A stretch of DNA of 64,000 nt from NCBI GenBank assembly GCA_963575745.1, contig CAUYUJ010016346.1:90513-154512 (forward strand). The letters run 5' to 3'. Every line of letters starts with the position of its first letter. The first letter of the stretch is position 1. The notes below the pieces were generated by a model. It was not told the origin of the DNA. It was given only the letters and a program-made list of their open reading frames with translations, and did no database searches. This document shows positions 56,560-64,000 of the stretch, piece after piece. The translations under genes and the position numbers were made by a program. Origin of the DNA: Prorocentrum cordatum (taxonomy: Eukaryota > Sar > Dinophyceae > Prorocentrales > Prorocentraceae).

Positions 56560-56868
56560 ACCTGCCCACAACGCCTGTGTACACCACAATGCTCACGTGC
56601 ACCACAGCGCGCGTGCACAGCACAGCAACAGCCGTGTCCGACGCAGCGCCTGTGTACACCACAGTGCTTGCGTGCACCACAGCGCCTGTGTACATGACAG
56701 CGAATGTGTAACACCGCAGCACCCATGTGCAATATGGCGCTGTGTCAACCGCAGTGCTTGTGTGCACCACAGCGCCGGTGTACACCACAGTGCCTGTGTA
56801 CACCACAATGCTTGCGTGCACCACAGCGCAAGTGTACACCACAATGTCTGCGTACACAGCAACATCCG
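56560..56868. repeat. 18-bp minisatellite, left remnant of the LINE-C target
   Basis: GTGTACACCACAGCGCCT-type units alternate with GCGTGCACCACAGTGCTT. A higher-order block (GACGCAGCGCCTGTG to GCAGCACCCATGTGCAA, about 100 bp) at 56638-56735 recurs at 63200-63293 on the other side of LINE-C. Its last 15 bp, 56854-56868, form the left target-site duplicate. Confidence 0.9.
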
Positions 56869-56988
56869 TTTTTTTTGCCTGCGCGGCGGGCAGGCGGGGA
56901 GGCTCCAAGAGTCAGCCCCCCCGTCTGTGTGGCGCCTCTCGGCCCTCGGCGAAAGACCGAGGCACGGCGCCACGGAAGGCAAGGCGGC

Positions 56989-57510
56989 CTACGCTGAGGC
57001 CACCGAGCTCGAGAGGCCAGCCACCTCTCCAGCTGCAGCGTCGGGGAGGCGCGCACCACTGGTCGAATGCACCCCTCGGCGAATTCTGTCGCCCCTGAGG
57101 CGGCGGACGCGGCCTGCATCCCCTTCGTCTGGGACGCGCACGCTCGAGAGCGCCTTGAAGGAGCCAAGGCGCTCGCGCGCGTACGCATTGCACCTGTTGC
57201 AAACGACGTAGCCGTTGCGCCGCTGCAGCACATGCCCGAGCACGCCGCGCGCGGAGGACAGAGCGGGCGACACAGCGGGAGCCGATGGAGCCGCCCCCTC
57301 GGCAGACCCTTCGGCGGGAGCCAAAAGCGCACTGACAACGCCGCGCTCTGCGCGCTCACGAGGGGGCCGCGACCTGTCGCCGCGGTCCGCCCTGCGCACC
57401 CTCCAAGCAGCCATGAGCAGGTCAGCGGCACTCGAAGGCTGCCGCTCCTCAGCGGCGGGCCTCGCACTGGAGCCTGCGGGGGGCCCACGAGGCCTGCGCT
57501 GCTCACGGCG
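56989..57510 (-). CDS. LINE-C ORF2 C-terminal tail with zinc finger (frame-shifted)
   Basis: After the ORF2 frame ends in a GC-rich Ala/Arg stretch at about 57510-57600, the coding sequence continues in the neighbouring phase. HVLQRRNGYVVCNRCNAYAR (near 57200) has the CxxC pair that matches CICQVCAAFTSG at the end of LINE-B, followed by a basic stretch. The frame stops at 56989, and a short GC-rich 3' region leads to the A8 tail at 56869-56876. This is probably a nucleic-acid-binding finger at the protein's end. Confidence 0.55.
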   Translation of the reverse strand, partial: RREQRRPRGPPAGSSARPAAEERQPSSAADLLMAAWRVRRADRGDRSRPPRERAERGVVSALLAPAEGSAEGAAPSAPAVSPALSSARGVLGHVLQRRNGYVVCNRCNAYARERLGSFKALSSVRVPDEGDAGRVRRLRGDRIRRGVHSTSGARLPDAAAGEVAGLSSSVASA

Positions 57511-60500
57511 GGCGGGCCTCTCGCGGCGGCGGTGCTGCTGGTGTCGCCGCCGCCGCCCTCGGCGCCGCCTCCTCCTCCGCATCCACCAGCAGTGCTGCCG
57601 CGACGGCGGCTGCCGCCAACGCGGCCCCCGCAGCAGCGCTGGAGGCGGGGGCCCGCCTGGCCCCTGAGGCCACCGCCTTGGGCTTGCAAGGGGCCCTGAA
57701 GAGCACCTGCTTGGACTTCTCGGTGCGCGCCGTCTTGAGGCACGCCTGGCAGTGCCGCGAGCCGTCGGCCTGCGTCGCAAAGACGTGGCTCGTGAGGCTG
57801 AGGCCGATGCGGTTGCCGAAGTCGCGCTGCGCGTAGCCCTGAGCGCTGTCGACCCTGGCGGCCCCCGCTGGCGTGCCGGCCTTGGCTAGCCAGCGCGCAA
57901 CACCGCCCACCATGACGGCAGCCTGCTTGTACCTCAAACTCGCCTCGGGAGGGGGCCCAAGCGCCGCGGCGATACCTCCTGCCACGAGGTCCGCCTCGAA
58001 GTTGCCGCGCCTCTGCTTGAGCGTGATGGCGCCCTCCCGAACTTGTCGAAGGGACGCGTGGCCAAGCACCTTGACCACCGTGAGGCCGTGGTCCGAGAGG
58101 CCGCCGAAGTCGTCTAGGGCCGCCCACGCCAGCCGCCACAGGTGCCCCCACGCGGAGGATGCGAGGCTGGTGCGCTCGGCCCCGCGAAGGTTGAGGCCGT
58201 CCACCACGAAGCAGGCGTCGCAGTGCAGGGCGATGGGCGGGATGGAGTGCCGCAGCACGATAAGCGCCGATAGCAGCTCCGAACCCTCGATGCTCTGCCA
58301 CGGGCCGACGAGCGGCGACCCAAGCGCCTTGGTCCTGCTGCCAGGCCCTGGGTCAACGCTGTCGCTGACGGGCGGCAGCTCGACCACCGCCGCTGCGCCT
58401 TGGGCGCCCCGCCCACCAGCAAGCGCGGCGCCGTGCAGGGCGCCGTCACAGTACAGGGGCTGGCCGCAGAAGGGCTCGCCTGGTTCGCCGCAGCACCAGC
58501 GCAGATGGCCCAGGAAGCCGCCTGCAGGCGGCCGCCACTGCAGCCAAGGGATCGGGAAGAGCAGCCTCTCGACGAGCATCCTGATCACCTGGTTGTCGCG
58601 CTGCGCCAGCAGGGGCGCCATCTCCCGCGGCAACTCGCCTCCATCAGGTAGACGAGTGAGGGCCTGGCACTCGAGATGCCTGTGCCAGAGGTCGCCCCGC
58701 TGCCCAGGGCAGAGCTCGCAGAAGTCCGAGGAGGCATACCTCGGGTTGTTGCCGAACTTCCTGACGTTGGTCCACTGGCCGTTCACGATGCACGACCTGA
58801 GGTAGCCGCGCTCCTCGTTGGTGGCGGTGGGCCAGCTCCTGCCCACCTTCGAGGAGGGCCGTCCTCGGTCGACCCACTTCCGCAGCTGCCCGAAGTTGAT
58901 GCCGACGGCCAGCCATGGGGCGTCGTGCTCGCTCAGCTGGCGGGCCTGCCAGTCCTCGCAGCTGCGCCGAAGTAGCTTCTTGGTCAGCCACGGGCTGGTG
59001 TCGCCGATGCAGTGGACGTCGCCCGCGTCGGAGGTCCACTTGTCCAGCTGCTCGCACTGCCATCCGACTCGCCGCAGGGAGAGGACGGCGGCGGAGATGG
59101 GCCCGCGGGCCTGCCTCCACTGGCCGACGTGGCGGACAGCAGCTGCAAAGGCCGTCCCCATCGCCTTCTTGGGCAGCCACTGCTCCCAAACGGCTCGGTG
59201 CAGCGTGCTGATGGGGTCGAGCGTGGCCTTGACGATGGGGTCGTAGTCGGCTCCGGTGAGGGCCAGGACCGCGGTGGCGCTCTTACCCGCGGGCCGCAGC
59301 TCGATGGCCTTCACGGCCATGGTTCTGGCCTGCTGCAGCTCGGCGTCGCTCAGGCCCGCGCAGCAAACCCCGTAGGCGTAACTGGCCTCCAGTCCCTGCT
59401 TCGCCACGCGGGCTGCGATCCTGCGGCGACGCGCGGGGCCGAGGAGGCGGCGAAGCCTCGGCACTCGCCGCGAGGCCTGCTTGAGCCGCCCTTTGCGCAC
59501 GTCCCTGGGCATCTTGATGCCGACGGCAAAGTCCACGCCCAGGTTGCGAGCTCCTCGAACCGCTCGCGCCTTGGTGGACGCGGCCAGCCTGCCCTCGAGG
59601 TCCTTGGCCAGCTGCGGCGAGTCGGCGAGGGGCACCGACTTCTTGGTGGCCACGAAGATGTCCACCTTGCGCAGCTCCTTGACCACGCTGGTGACGCTGG
59701 CCACGAGGGAGTCGGCCACCCGCTTGCCGCCTCCGACCCGCTGGAAGACGAGGTCGTCGACGACGACCGACGGCGCGATGCTCGGCGACGCACGGACCGT
59801 GCGGTCGAGCGGCGTGAACAGGACCAGCTTCATGAACGTGGTGGCCCACATGTCACCCGCCAGGACCGTCTGGTTCGCCTCGACGAGGTCCGAGACAGCT
59901 CCTCGGAGCTCGAGGGCCCGCGGAGCTCGGTAAAGTAAAATCTGGAGCTTGACTACCCAGAGGGGGAAGTCGTGCTCGGCCGCTGAGTTGATGAGGAGCT
60001 GGTGCCCGATCTGCTCGAAGGCCTTCCATGGGTCGAGCACCGCGGCGGCCGAGCGCCAATCCAGGTCGGGCTGCTCGTCACTCTTGGCTTTCAGCCACTC
60101 ACTCCATACAAGCTGCTGCCATACAGCTCGCTCACAGGACTTGCCTGCCGTGGCCCACCAGAAGGCCCGCGGGTGAGCGGCCTCCCAGTCGCGGGCGAGG
60201 CCGCGGCGAAGGCGCCCGTGCACGCGCACGAGAGCCGCGAGGAGGGCGATCGGCCTGACGCCGCCCTCCCGCTTGGCAATGAAGACCAGCTTCGTGATGA
60301 AGTTGGGCCAGCTGCACTCGAGCTCGACCCTCTCCAGGAGGGCTGCGATGGCCTCCACGCCGTCGTCGCCAAGGGCGTCGAAGTGGCGCGGGCAAAAGGT
60401 GTCGAAGGAAGTGCCCGTGGTCTGCGAGAAAGACGTGAAGACCTTGCGCAGCTCCGCGACGGTGGGGCGCGGCGGCCTGGCGCCGAGGCCTCCATCGGGC

Positions 60501-62002
60501 CAGACCAGACCTGCCGTCGCCCTCCCAATGTTCCAGTAGCGCGACCACTCCTCGACGAGGAGCTGCACCGCCTGCATCTGGTCCGCTGGCGTCGGGATGG
60601 GGTTGCCCTCCGCCCCGCTGCCGCCGTCGGCGCAAGTGGGGCTAGGACGCCACTGCATGGGCCCCTTGGTGAAGGCGCGCAGCGCGCTGCCACCGAGCAA
60701 GGCTTGCTGCTCGATCCAATCGCCGAACCTGGACTTGGCCCGCCTGATCGCGGAGGCGACGAGCATGTCGCCCACGTCGTCCACCAGCGCCGCGACAGCG
60801 CGGAGGGCGGCGCTCGGCAGGTAGTCGAAGGCGCTGCACAGGAGGGCAAGAGCGTTGCCGAGCTGGCTCTGCTGCTGGCCTCCGTCGGCGCGCTGGGCAT
60901 AGCGGTACCGGGCGCGCCGCGGGCGGTTGATCTGCTGCCGACCACGCCCATGGGCACCGATGGCGTCCAGGGAGGAGGCGCTCTTGGCGACCATGGCCCA
61001 CTGCTTGATCCAGCGCGTCTGGGCGTCCAGCCGGGGGTAGCGCGGGATCTTGGGCACGAAGGCGCGAACCCAGCGGAGCATGGGGGGGGTCGCTCGCCCC
61101 CTGTAGAGGTCGCCGTGCTCGTTGAGGCCGCAGCGGTCAATCAGCTCGTCCTCAGCGACACTGATGGTGGCTTGCCACGCGTCGTCGACGGTGGGGGCGC
61201 GCGGCGCGGCTTGCTGCACGGCGGCCCAGGCTGGGCCGAAGTCCTGGGAGCAGCAACCAGGCGGCAGCGGCCGCGGAAAAGGCTTGGGCGACTGCACCAC
61301 CTGCACCCAAGGCTGCACCTGGTCCCCGCTCACCTCGAGCAAGACGGGTCGGTGAGGGCCGAAGTCCCAGTCCTGGAGGGTCGTGGCCTTGACCGCCGCG
61401 AAGCAGGAGGAGACCGCGAAGTAGTCCAGCACGCGCTCGGCGGGTCTGCAAGTGCCGCTCGCAGGGGCGACGATGTGGCCGCCCAGCTGCGCGAGCCCAG
61501 GGGCCTGGGCAAGGTCGGTGGGCTCCATGTTGAAGTCACCGTAAATGATGAACGGCAGGCCGACCACCAGGACCGCTCTCCGCACAGCCTCCAGTATAGC
61601 CATGTTGGCGGCCGACAGCCCCTCGCCCGTATGCAGGTACACGTTGACCCACGAGATCCCGCCGCGCGTGAAGCCGCCGTGGTGCAGGATGGCGGCGCGG
61701 CCAGGGATGAGCTCGCTGCTGCGAAGGCCGTCGACGAGGAAGGGGGCGGCCCCGTGCCGCCTGGGGGCCAGGCAGTGCAAGCCGCCGTGGCCTGGCTTGC
61801 CGCCCTCCGCGTCGGTGGCGGCACACGCGAGGGCATGCCAGCCCAGGCGGTCGAAGGCCGCGCTAGCCTCGGCTGCACGCGGCGTGGAGAGGTGTGTCTC
61901 CTGGACGGCGATGAAGTCGCAGCGGACGAGCTCGTCCCTACCCACGAGGTCCATGAAGGTGGAGTGGGCGTTCGGGTTGATGGCGAGCCCGCGCCAAGGC
62001 AC
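57503..62002 (-). CDS. LINE-C ORF2: endonuclease, reverse transcriptase, RNase H
   Basis: About 1,500 codons open. No ATG is evident at the start, and the frame can be followed upstream to about 62028. The endonuclease spans residues 1-235: AVQETHLS (34-37), IYGDFNMEP (155-158), LDYFAVSS (193-194) and GPHRPVLLEV (216-220), all catalytic motifs kept. A pre-RT linker, ALRAFTKGPMQWRPS, precedes RT, which has motif A VLDPWKAFEQ (Asp about 657) and motif C SVVVDDLVF (about 748-750). A finger, CELCPGQRGDLWHRHLEC, follows at about 1095. RNase H has YCDGALHG (Asp about 1186), EGSELLSAL, CFVVDGLNL and RGNFEADLVAGG. This enzyme set nicks the target, primes and copies the element RNA. The copy looks recent and catalytically complete. 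Confidence 0.85.
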   Translation of the reverse strand: MPWRGLAINPNAHSTFMDLVGRDELVRCDFIAVQETHLSTPRAAEASAAFDRLGWHALACAATDAEGGKPGHGGLHCLAPRRHGAAPFLVDGLRSSELIPGRAAILHHGGFTRGGISWVNVYLHTGEGLSAANMAILEAVRRAVLVVGLPFIIYGDFNMEPTDLAQAPGLAQLGGHIVAPASGTCRPAERVLDYFAVSSCFAAVKATTLQDWDFGPHRPVLLEVSGDQVQPWVQVVQSPKPFPRPLPPGCCSQDFGPAWAAVQQAAPRAPTVDDAWQATISVAEDELIDRCGLNEHGDLYRGRATPPMLRWVRAFVPKIPRYPRLDAQTRWIKQWAMVAKSASSLDAIGAHGRGRQQINRPRRARYRYAQRADGGQQQSQLGNALALLCSAFDYLPSAALRAVAALVDDVGDMLVASAIRRAKSRFGDWIEQQALLGGSALRAFTKGPMQWRPSPTCADGGSGAEGNPIPTPADQMQAVQLLVEEWSRYWNIGRATAGLVWPDGGLGARPPRPTVAELRKVFTSFSQTTGTSFDTFCPRHFDALGDDGVEAIAALLERVELECSWPNFITKLVFIAKREGGVRPIALLAALVRVHGRLRRGLARDWEAAHPRAFWWATAGKSCERAVWQQLVWSEWLKAKSDEQPDLDWRSAAAVLDPWKAFEQIGHQLLINSAAEHDFPLWVVKLQILLYRAPRALELRGAVSDLVEANQTVLAGDMWATTFMKLVLFTPLDRTVRASPSIAPSVVVDDLVFQRVGGGKRVADSLVASVTSVVKELRKVDIFVATKKSVPLADSPQLAKDLEGRLAASTKARAVRGARNLGVDFAVGIKMPRDVRKGRLKQASRRVPRLRRLLGPARRRRIAARVAKQGLEASYAYGVCCAGLSDAELQQARTMAVKAIELRPAGKSATAVLALTGADYDPIVKATLDPISTLHRAVWEQWLPKKAMGTAFAAAVRHVGQWRQARGPISAAVLSLRRVGWQCEQLDKWTSDAGDVHCIGDTSPWLTKKLLRRSCEDWQARQLSEHDAPWLAVGINFGQLRKWVDRGRPSSKVGRSWPTATNEERGYLRSCIVNGQWTNVRKFGNNPRYASSDFCELCPGQRGDLWHRHLECQALTRLPDGGELPREMAPLLAQRDNQVIRMLVERLLFPIPWLQWRPPAGGFLGHLRWCCGEPGEPFCGQPLYCDGALHGAALAGGRGAQGAAAVVELPPVSDSVDPGPGSRTKALGSPLVGPWQSIEGSELLSALIVLRHSIPPIALHCDACFVVDGLNLRGAERTSLASSAWGHLWRLAWAALDDFGGLSDHGLTVVKVLGHASLRQVREGAITLKQRRGNFEADLVAGGIAAALGPPPEASLRYKQAAVMVGGVARWLAKAGTPAGAARVDSAQGYAQRDFGNRIGLSLTSHVFATQADGSRHCQACLKTARTEKSKQVLFRAPCKPKAVASGARRAPASSAAAGAALAAAAVAAALLVDAEEEAAPRAAAATPAAPPPREARPP

Positions 62003-62029
62003 GCATGCGGCTGCACCAGCAGCCCTGCA

Positions 62030-63014
62030 ACTACCCTTTTGGGTCCGTCGACCCGCAGCTTCTTGTCGACGTGCTCGCGGAGGCAGCTGAGGGCGGTGGC
62101 CAGGCGCTTGCGCTCAGTGTCGTCAGCGCACACCATATACAAGCAATTAGGATCCGACTCGCTAAGGAACGACTGCAGGGTGGCCATGCTGTCGGGCGGG
62201 GGCGGCGTCTCGACGGTGACGTCCATGGGGCCAGCACCTGCGGGGCCGCCTTCCCCGCCTGCTGGGGCCGCTGGGGCTGCCGCCGCCGCTGCTGTCGCAG
62301 GCGGAGGCGGCGGCGCCGCCGCCTTGACCAGCTCGATGATCTCCGCGAGGAGGTCCTGCGGCGACTTCTCGGCAACGTCGACGGCCGAGAGCTTCTCCAG
62401 GAGGCTGGCGGCGGGCACGGCCTCGGGCACGACGAAGACCTTGGCCGCGGCAGCCCTGGCCTCCTCTCGCTCAACCTCAATGGCCTTGCACTTGCGCTGC
62501 GCCTCCTCGAGCGCCAGCATCGCCTTGACCGCGGCTGCCGCCAGGCGCTGCACGGACTTGGCGGCCTCGACTGCCCTCTGGTCGACGCGCTTGAAGTTCT
62601 GGGTGGCCTCGTGCGCAGCGAAGGCCCCGCAGGCGCCAGGCCCGCCTGCGGCGACGGCGCGGCGCGCGTCGACCTTGGCGACCGTGGCCTTCGCGAGCAC
62701 CTTGCGGACTCTGCCCAGGCCTCGTCGCTGAGCGTGGCAGCCCGCTCGATGGCCTTCTCGTCCAGCCTGGGCCAGAAAGTGGCCTCCTGGGTGGGCTGCT
62801 GGCCGTTGGCGCCCTTGGGCCCCGTGCGCAGCCAGGGCGGGGCGCCGCCGCCGCGTTGCCCGCGCCCGCTGACACCTGGGCCCTTGCTGTCACGCCCGCC
62901 GCCTTCGCGCTGGCCCTGCCAGCGCCGCTGCTTGCTGCGCCCACAAAATGCACACGCCTGCAGCTTGAAAGGGTTGTAGCCGCCGCACCCGCACAGCCAG
63001 TATGAAGGAGACAT
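62030..63014 (-). CDS. LINE-C ORF1, zinc-finger RNA-binding protein (one frame break)
   Basis: Starts at the ATG 63014 (MSPSYWLCGCGGYN). Residues 6-24, W-x-C-x-C-x3-N-x6-C-x2-C, resemble a RanBP2-type finger with one residue missing between the first cysteines. A G/R/Q-rich basic segment follows. At about 62712 the frame changes; one more C in a CC pair would restore it. The body is then a long Ala-rich helical region with a likely coiled coil (EEAQRKCKAIEVEREEARA), Pro/Ala linkers, and a small ordered end (NCLYMVCADDTERKRLATAL). ORF2 begins about 30 nt later in a third phase, so ORF1 and ORF2 may have been one polyprotein. The ATG that directly follows the leader (63157) opens a different frame. 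Confidence 0.75.
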
Positions 63015-63157
63015 CGCTGGCCAGATATCTCCAACTGCTGGGGGCGAGAAAGCAACGACTTCTGCTCGGCAGCGCGCAGCTCGACCGAGGATGGAAGACC
63101 AACAGGGTATGTCCGCGGACTAGCGGTGTCCACGCCACCTCTCGGGAGACGTGGCAT

Positions 63158-63179
63158 CTTGAGCCAAAATGGCTACGGA
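63158..63179 (-). other. Exact DinoSL at the 5' end of LINE-C
   Basis: The complement reads T, then CCGTAGCC...GGCTCAAG, a full 22-nt match to the dinoflagellate spliced leader. Only two bases separate its 5' end from the target-site duplicate, so reverse transcription reached the cap end of a trans-spliced RNA. Confidence 0.95.
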
Positions 63180-63180
63180 G

Positions 63181-63425
63181 ACACAGCAACATCCGTGTGC
63201 GACGCAGCGCCTGTGTACACCACAGTGTTTGCGTGCACCACTGCGCCGGTGTACACCACAGCGAATGCGTAATACCGCAGCACCCATGTGCAACACAGCG
63301 CCTGTGTACACCACAGTGCTTGCGTGCACCGCAGCGCCTGTGCACACCACAGCGCCTGTCTACACCACAGCATCCGCGTGCACGCAACGCTGGTGTACAC
63401 CACAGCGCCTGCGTGCACAGGGCAG
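63181..63425. repeat. 18-bp minisatellite, right remnant of the LINE-C target
   Basis: Begins with the right target-site duplicate (63181-63195), then the same GTGTACACCACAGCGCCT units as on the left. VHHSAC-type translations are repeat artefacts. Confidence 0.9.
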
Positions 63426-64000
63426 GTAGAACGAGCATGTAGGTGAGGTTCTGCTGCGGACAGCTGAAAGCCACGCCAGAGAAGTGCTGATAATAGTATG
63501 CGATGTTCTTCCCTCCTCCCTCCTCCGCCACCTCCACCTCCACATCCTCCTCCTCCTCCGCCTCCCTATGCGGGTTCCCTTCAGATTCCCAATGCGGACC
63601 AGGCTCCTATGCGGACTTGTATGCGGACGCATGTGGAGGTCTGGATGCGCACGGCGGCAGTGCCCAAAGCGCACTGTGGGTGGAGGGGCGTTAATTACGT
63701 TATAGGGGGGGTGGCCGGGGGCTATAATGCCCATTATGCTCCAAGCAATAAAGAAAGACGCTTTTATCCAACACGCCCCCCCCGAGGTGTGACGACAGAA
63801 GGAGGACGAAAAACGAGAAGGCCATGGCAATGGCAACGGCAGTGCAATGGTGCTGAGACAAATCAAGTCTTCCCAGGCGCTTCGCGGCAGAAGGCGCACG
63901 TGTAGCCCTCGTCCCCGCTGGATGAGCCACGTCCGATCGGCTGTGGCCTCCTTGTGGGCCCACCTGCGCTGCCAAGCCCATTGGACCACCGAGATGGACG
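63426..64000. other. No gene recognised
   Basis: A short TCC/CTC cluster lies at 63510-63560, and CGTTATAGGGGGGGTGG near 63700 resembles the G-rich segment near 56393. Frames are open in several phases; no domain is seen. Confidence 0.4.

Larger units (their letters stand above)
56869..63180 (-). mobile_element. LINE-C: apparently full-length non-LTR retrotransposon
   Basis: On the minus strand it starts with an exact DinoSL (63158-63179), then ORF1 with a zinc finger, ORF2 with EEP endonuclease, RT, zinc finger and RNase H, and ends in an A8 tail (T8 on the plus strand, 56869-56876). ACACAGCAACATCCG is present at both 56854-56868 and 63181-63195, a 15-bp (16 with the next T) target-site duplication. 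The insertion divides an 18-bp minisatellite. Length is about 6.3 kb. ORF2 is open for about 1,500 codons with all catalytic motifs. A few single-base frame breaks remain, mostly in homopolymers. Confidence 0.9.

Noticed and set aside
62020-62040. Programmed -1 frameshift between ORF1 and ORF2 of LINE-C at CCCAAAAGGG
   Set aside because: In the ORF1 phase the codons are CCC AAA AGG, which does not fit a slippery heptamer. A missing A in the run explains it as well.

Overview
The window looks like dinoflagellate nuclear DNA. The strongest sign is the dinoflagellate trans-spliced leader (DinoSL, CCGTAGCC...GGCTCAAG). An exact copy lies at 63158-63179 (minus), a tandem pair of degenerate copies at 16415-16456 (plus) and a 20/21 copy at 43966-43984 (minus). 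The rest agrees: GC-rich sequence, very long microsatellites (TCC, CATA, ATC, CA), many minisatellites, and coding capacity that belongs almost entirely to retrotransposons. The species cannot be told from the sequence. I found no host gene, rRNA or tRNA that I can defend.

Layout. 1-4.6 kb: minisatellite arrays with 77-, ~126- and 106-bp periods, separated by spacers that share a hairpin module. 5.1-5.6 kb: a dispersed repeat, with a second copy at 55.7-56.3 kb. 6.1-15.1 kb (minus): LINE-A, a decayed non-LTR element with gag-like, RNase H, endonuclease, reverse transcriptase (RT), zinc-finger and C-terminal cytosine-methyltransferase-like parts; a (CA)n tract interrupts its RT. 16.4-23.45 kb (plus): LINE-B, a decayed non-LTR element starting with DinoSL relics, ending in a short poly(A), and inserted in a (TCC)n tract. 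23.5-44.5 kb: almost only microsatellites, GC-rich dispersed repeats, tandem repeats and foldback sequences.

44.8-54.3 kb (plus): a 9.4-kb Ty1/Copia-type LTR element with 254-bp LTRs (249/254 identical). It carries gag, protease, an inserted methyltransferase-like domain, integrase, RT, RNase H and an unusual C-terminal extension. It sits inside a ~99-bp minisatellite, and the empty target site can be read from the flanks. 56.9-63.2 kb (minus): LINE-C, an apparently complete non-LTR element. It has an exact DinoSL at its 5' end, a zinc-finger ORF1, an ORF2 with endonuclease, RT and RNase H, an A8 tail and a 15-16-bp target-site duplication inside an 18-bp minisatellite.

The genes work as three separate retrotransposition machineries rather than one pathway. 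The most interesting themes are non-LTR copies made from trans-spliced RNA (LINE-C, LINE-B) and methyltransferase-like domains in both an LTR and a non-LTR element. Most reading-frame breaks in LINE-C and the Copia element lie at homopolymers or short duplications, so some may be assembly errors.
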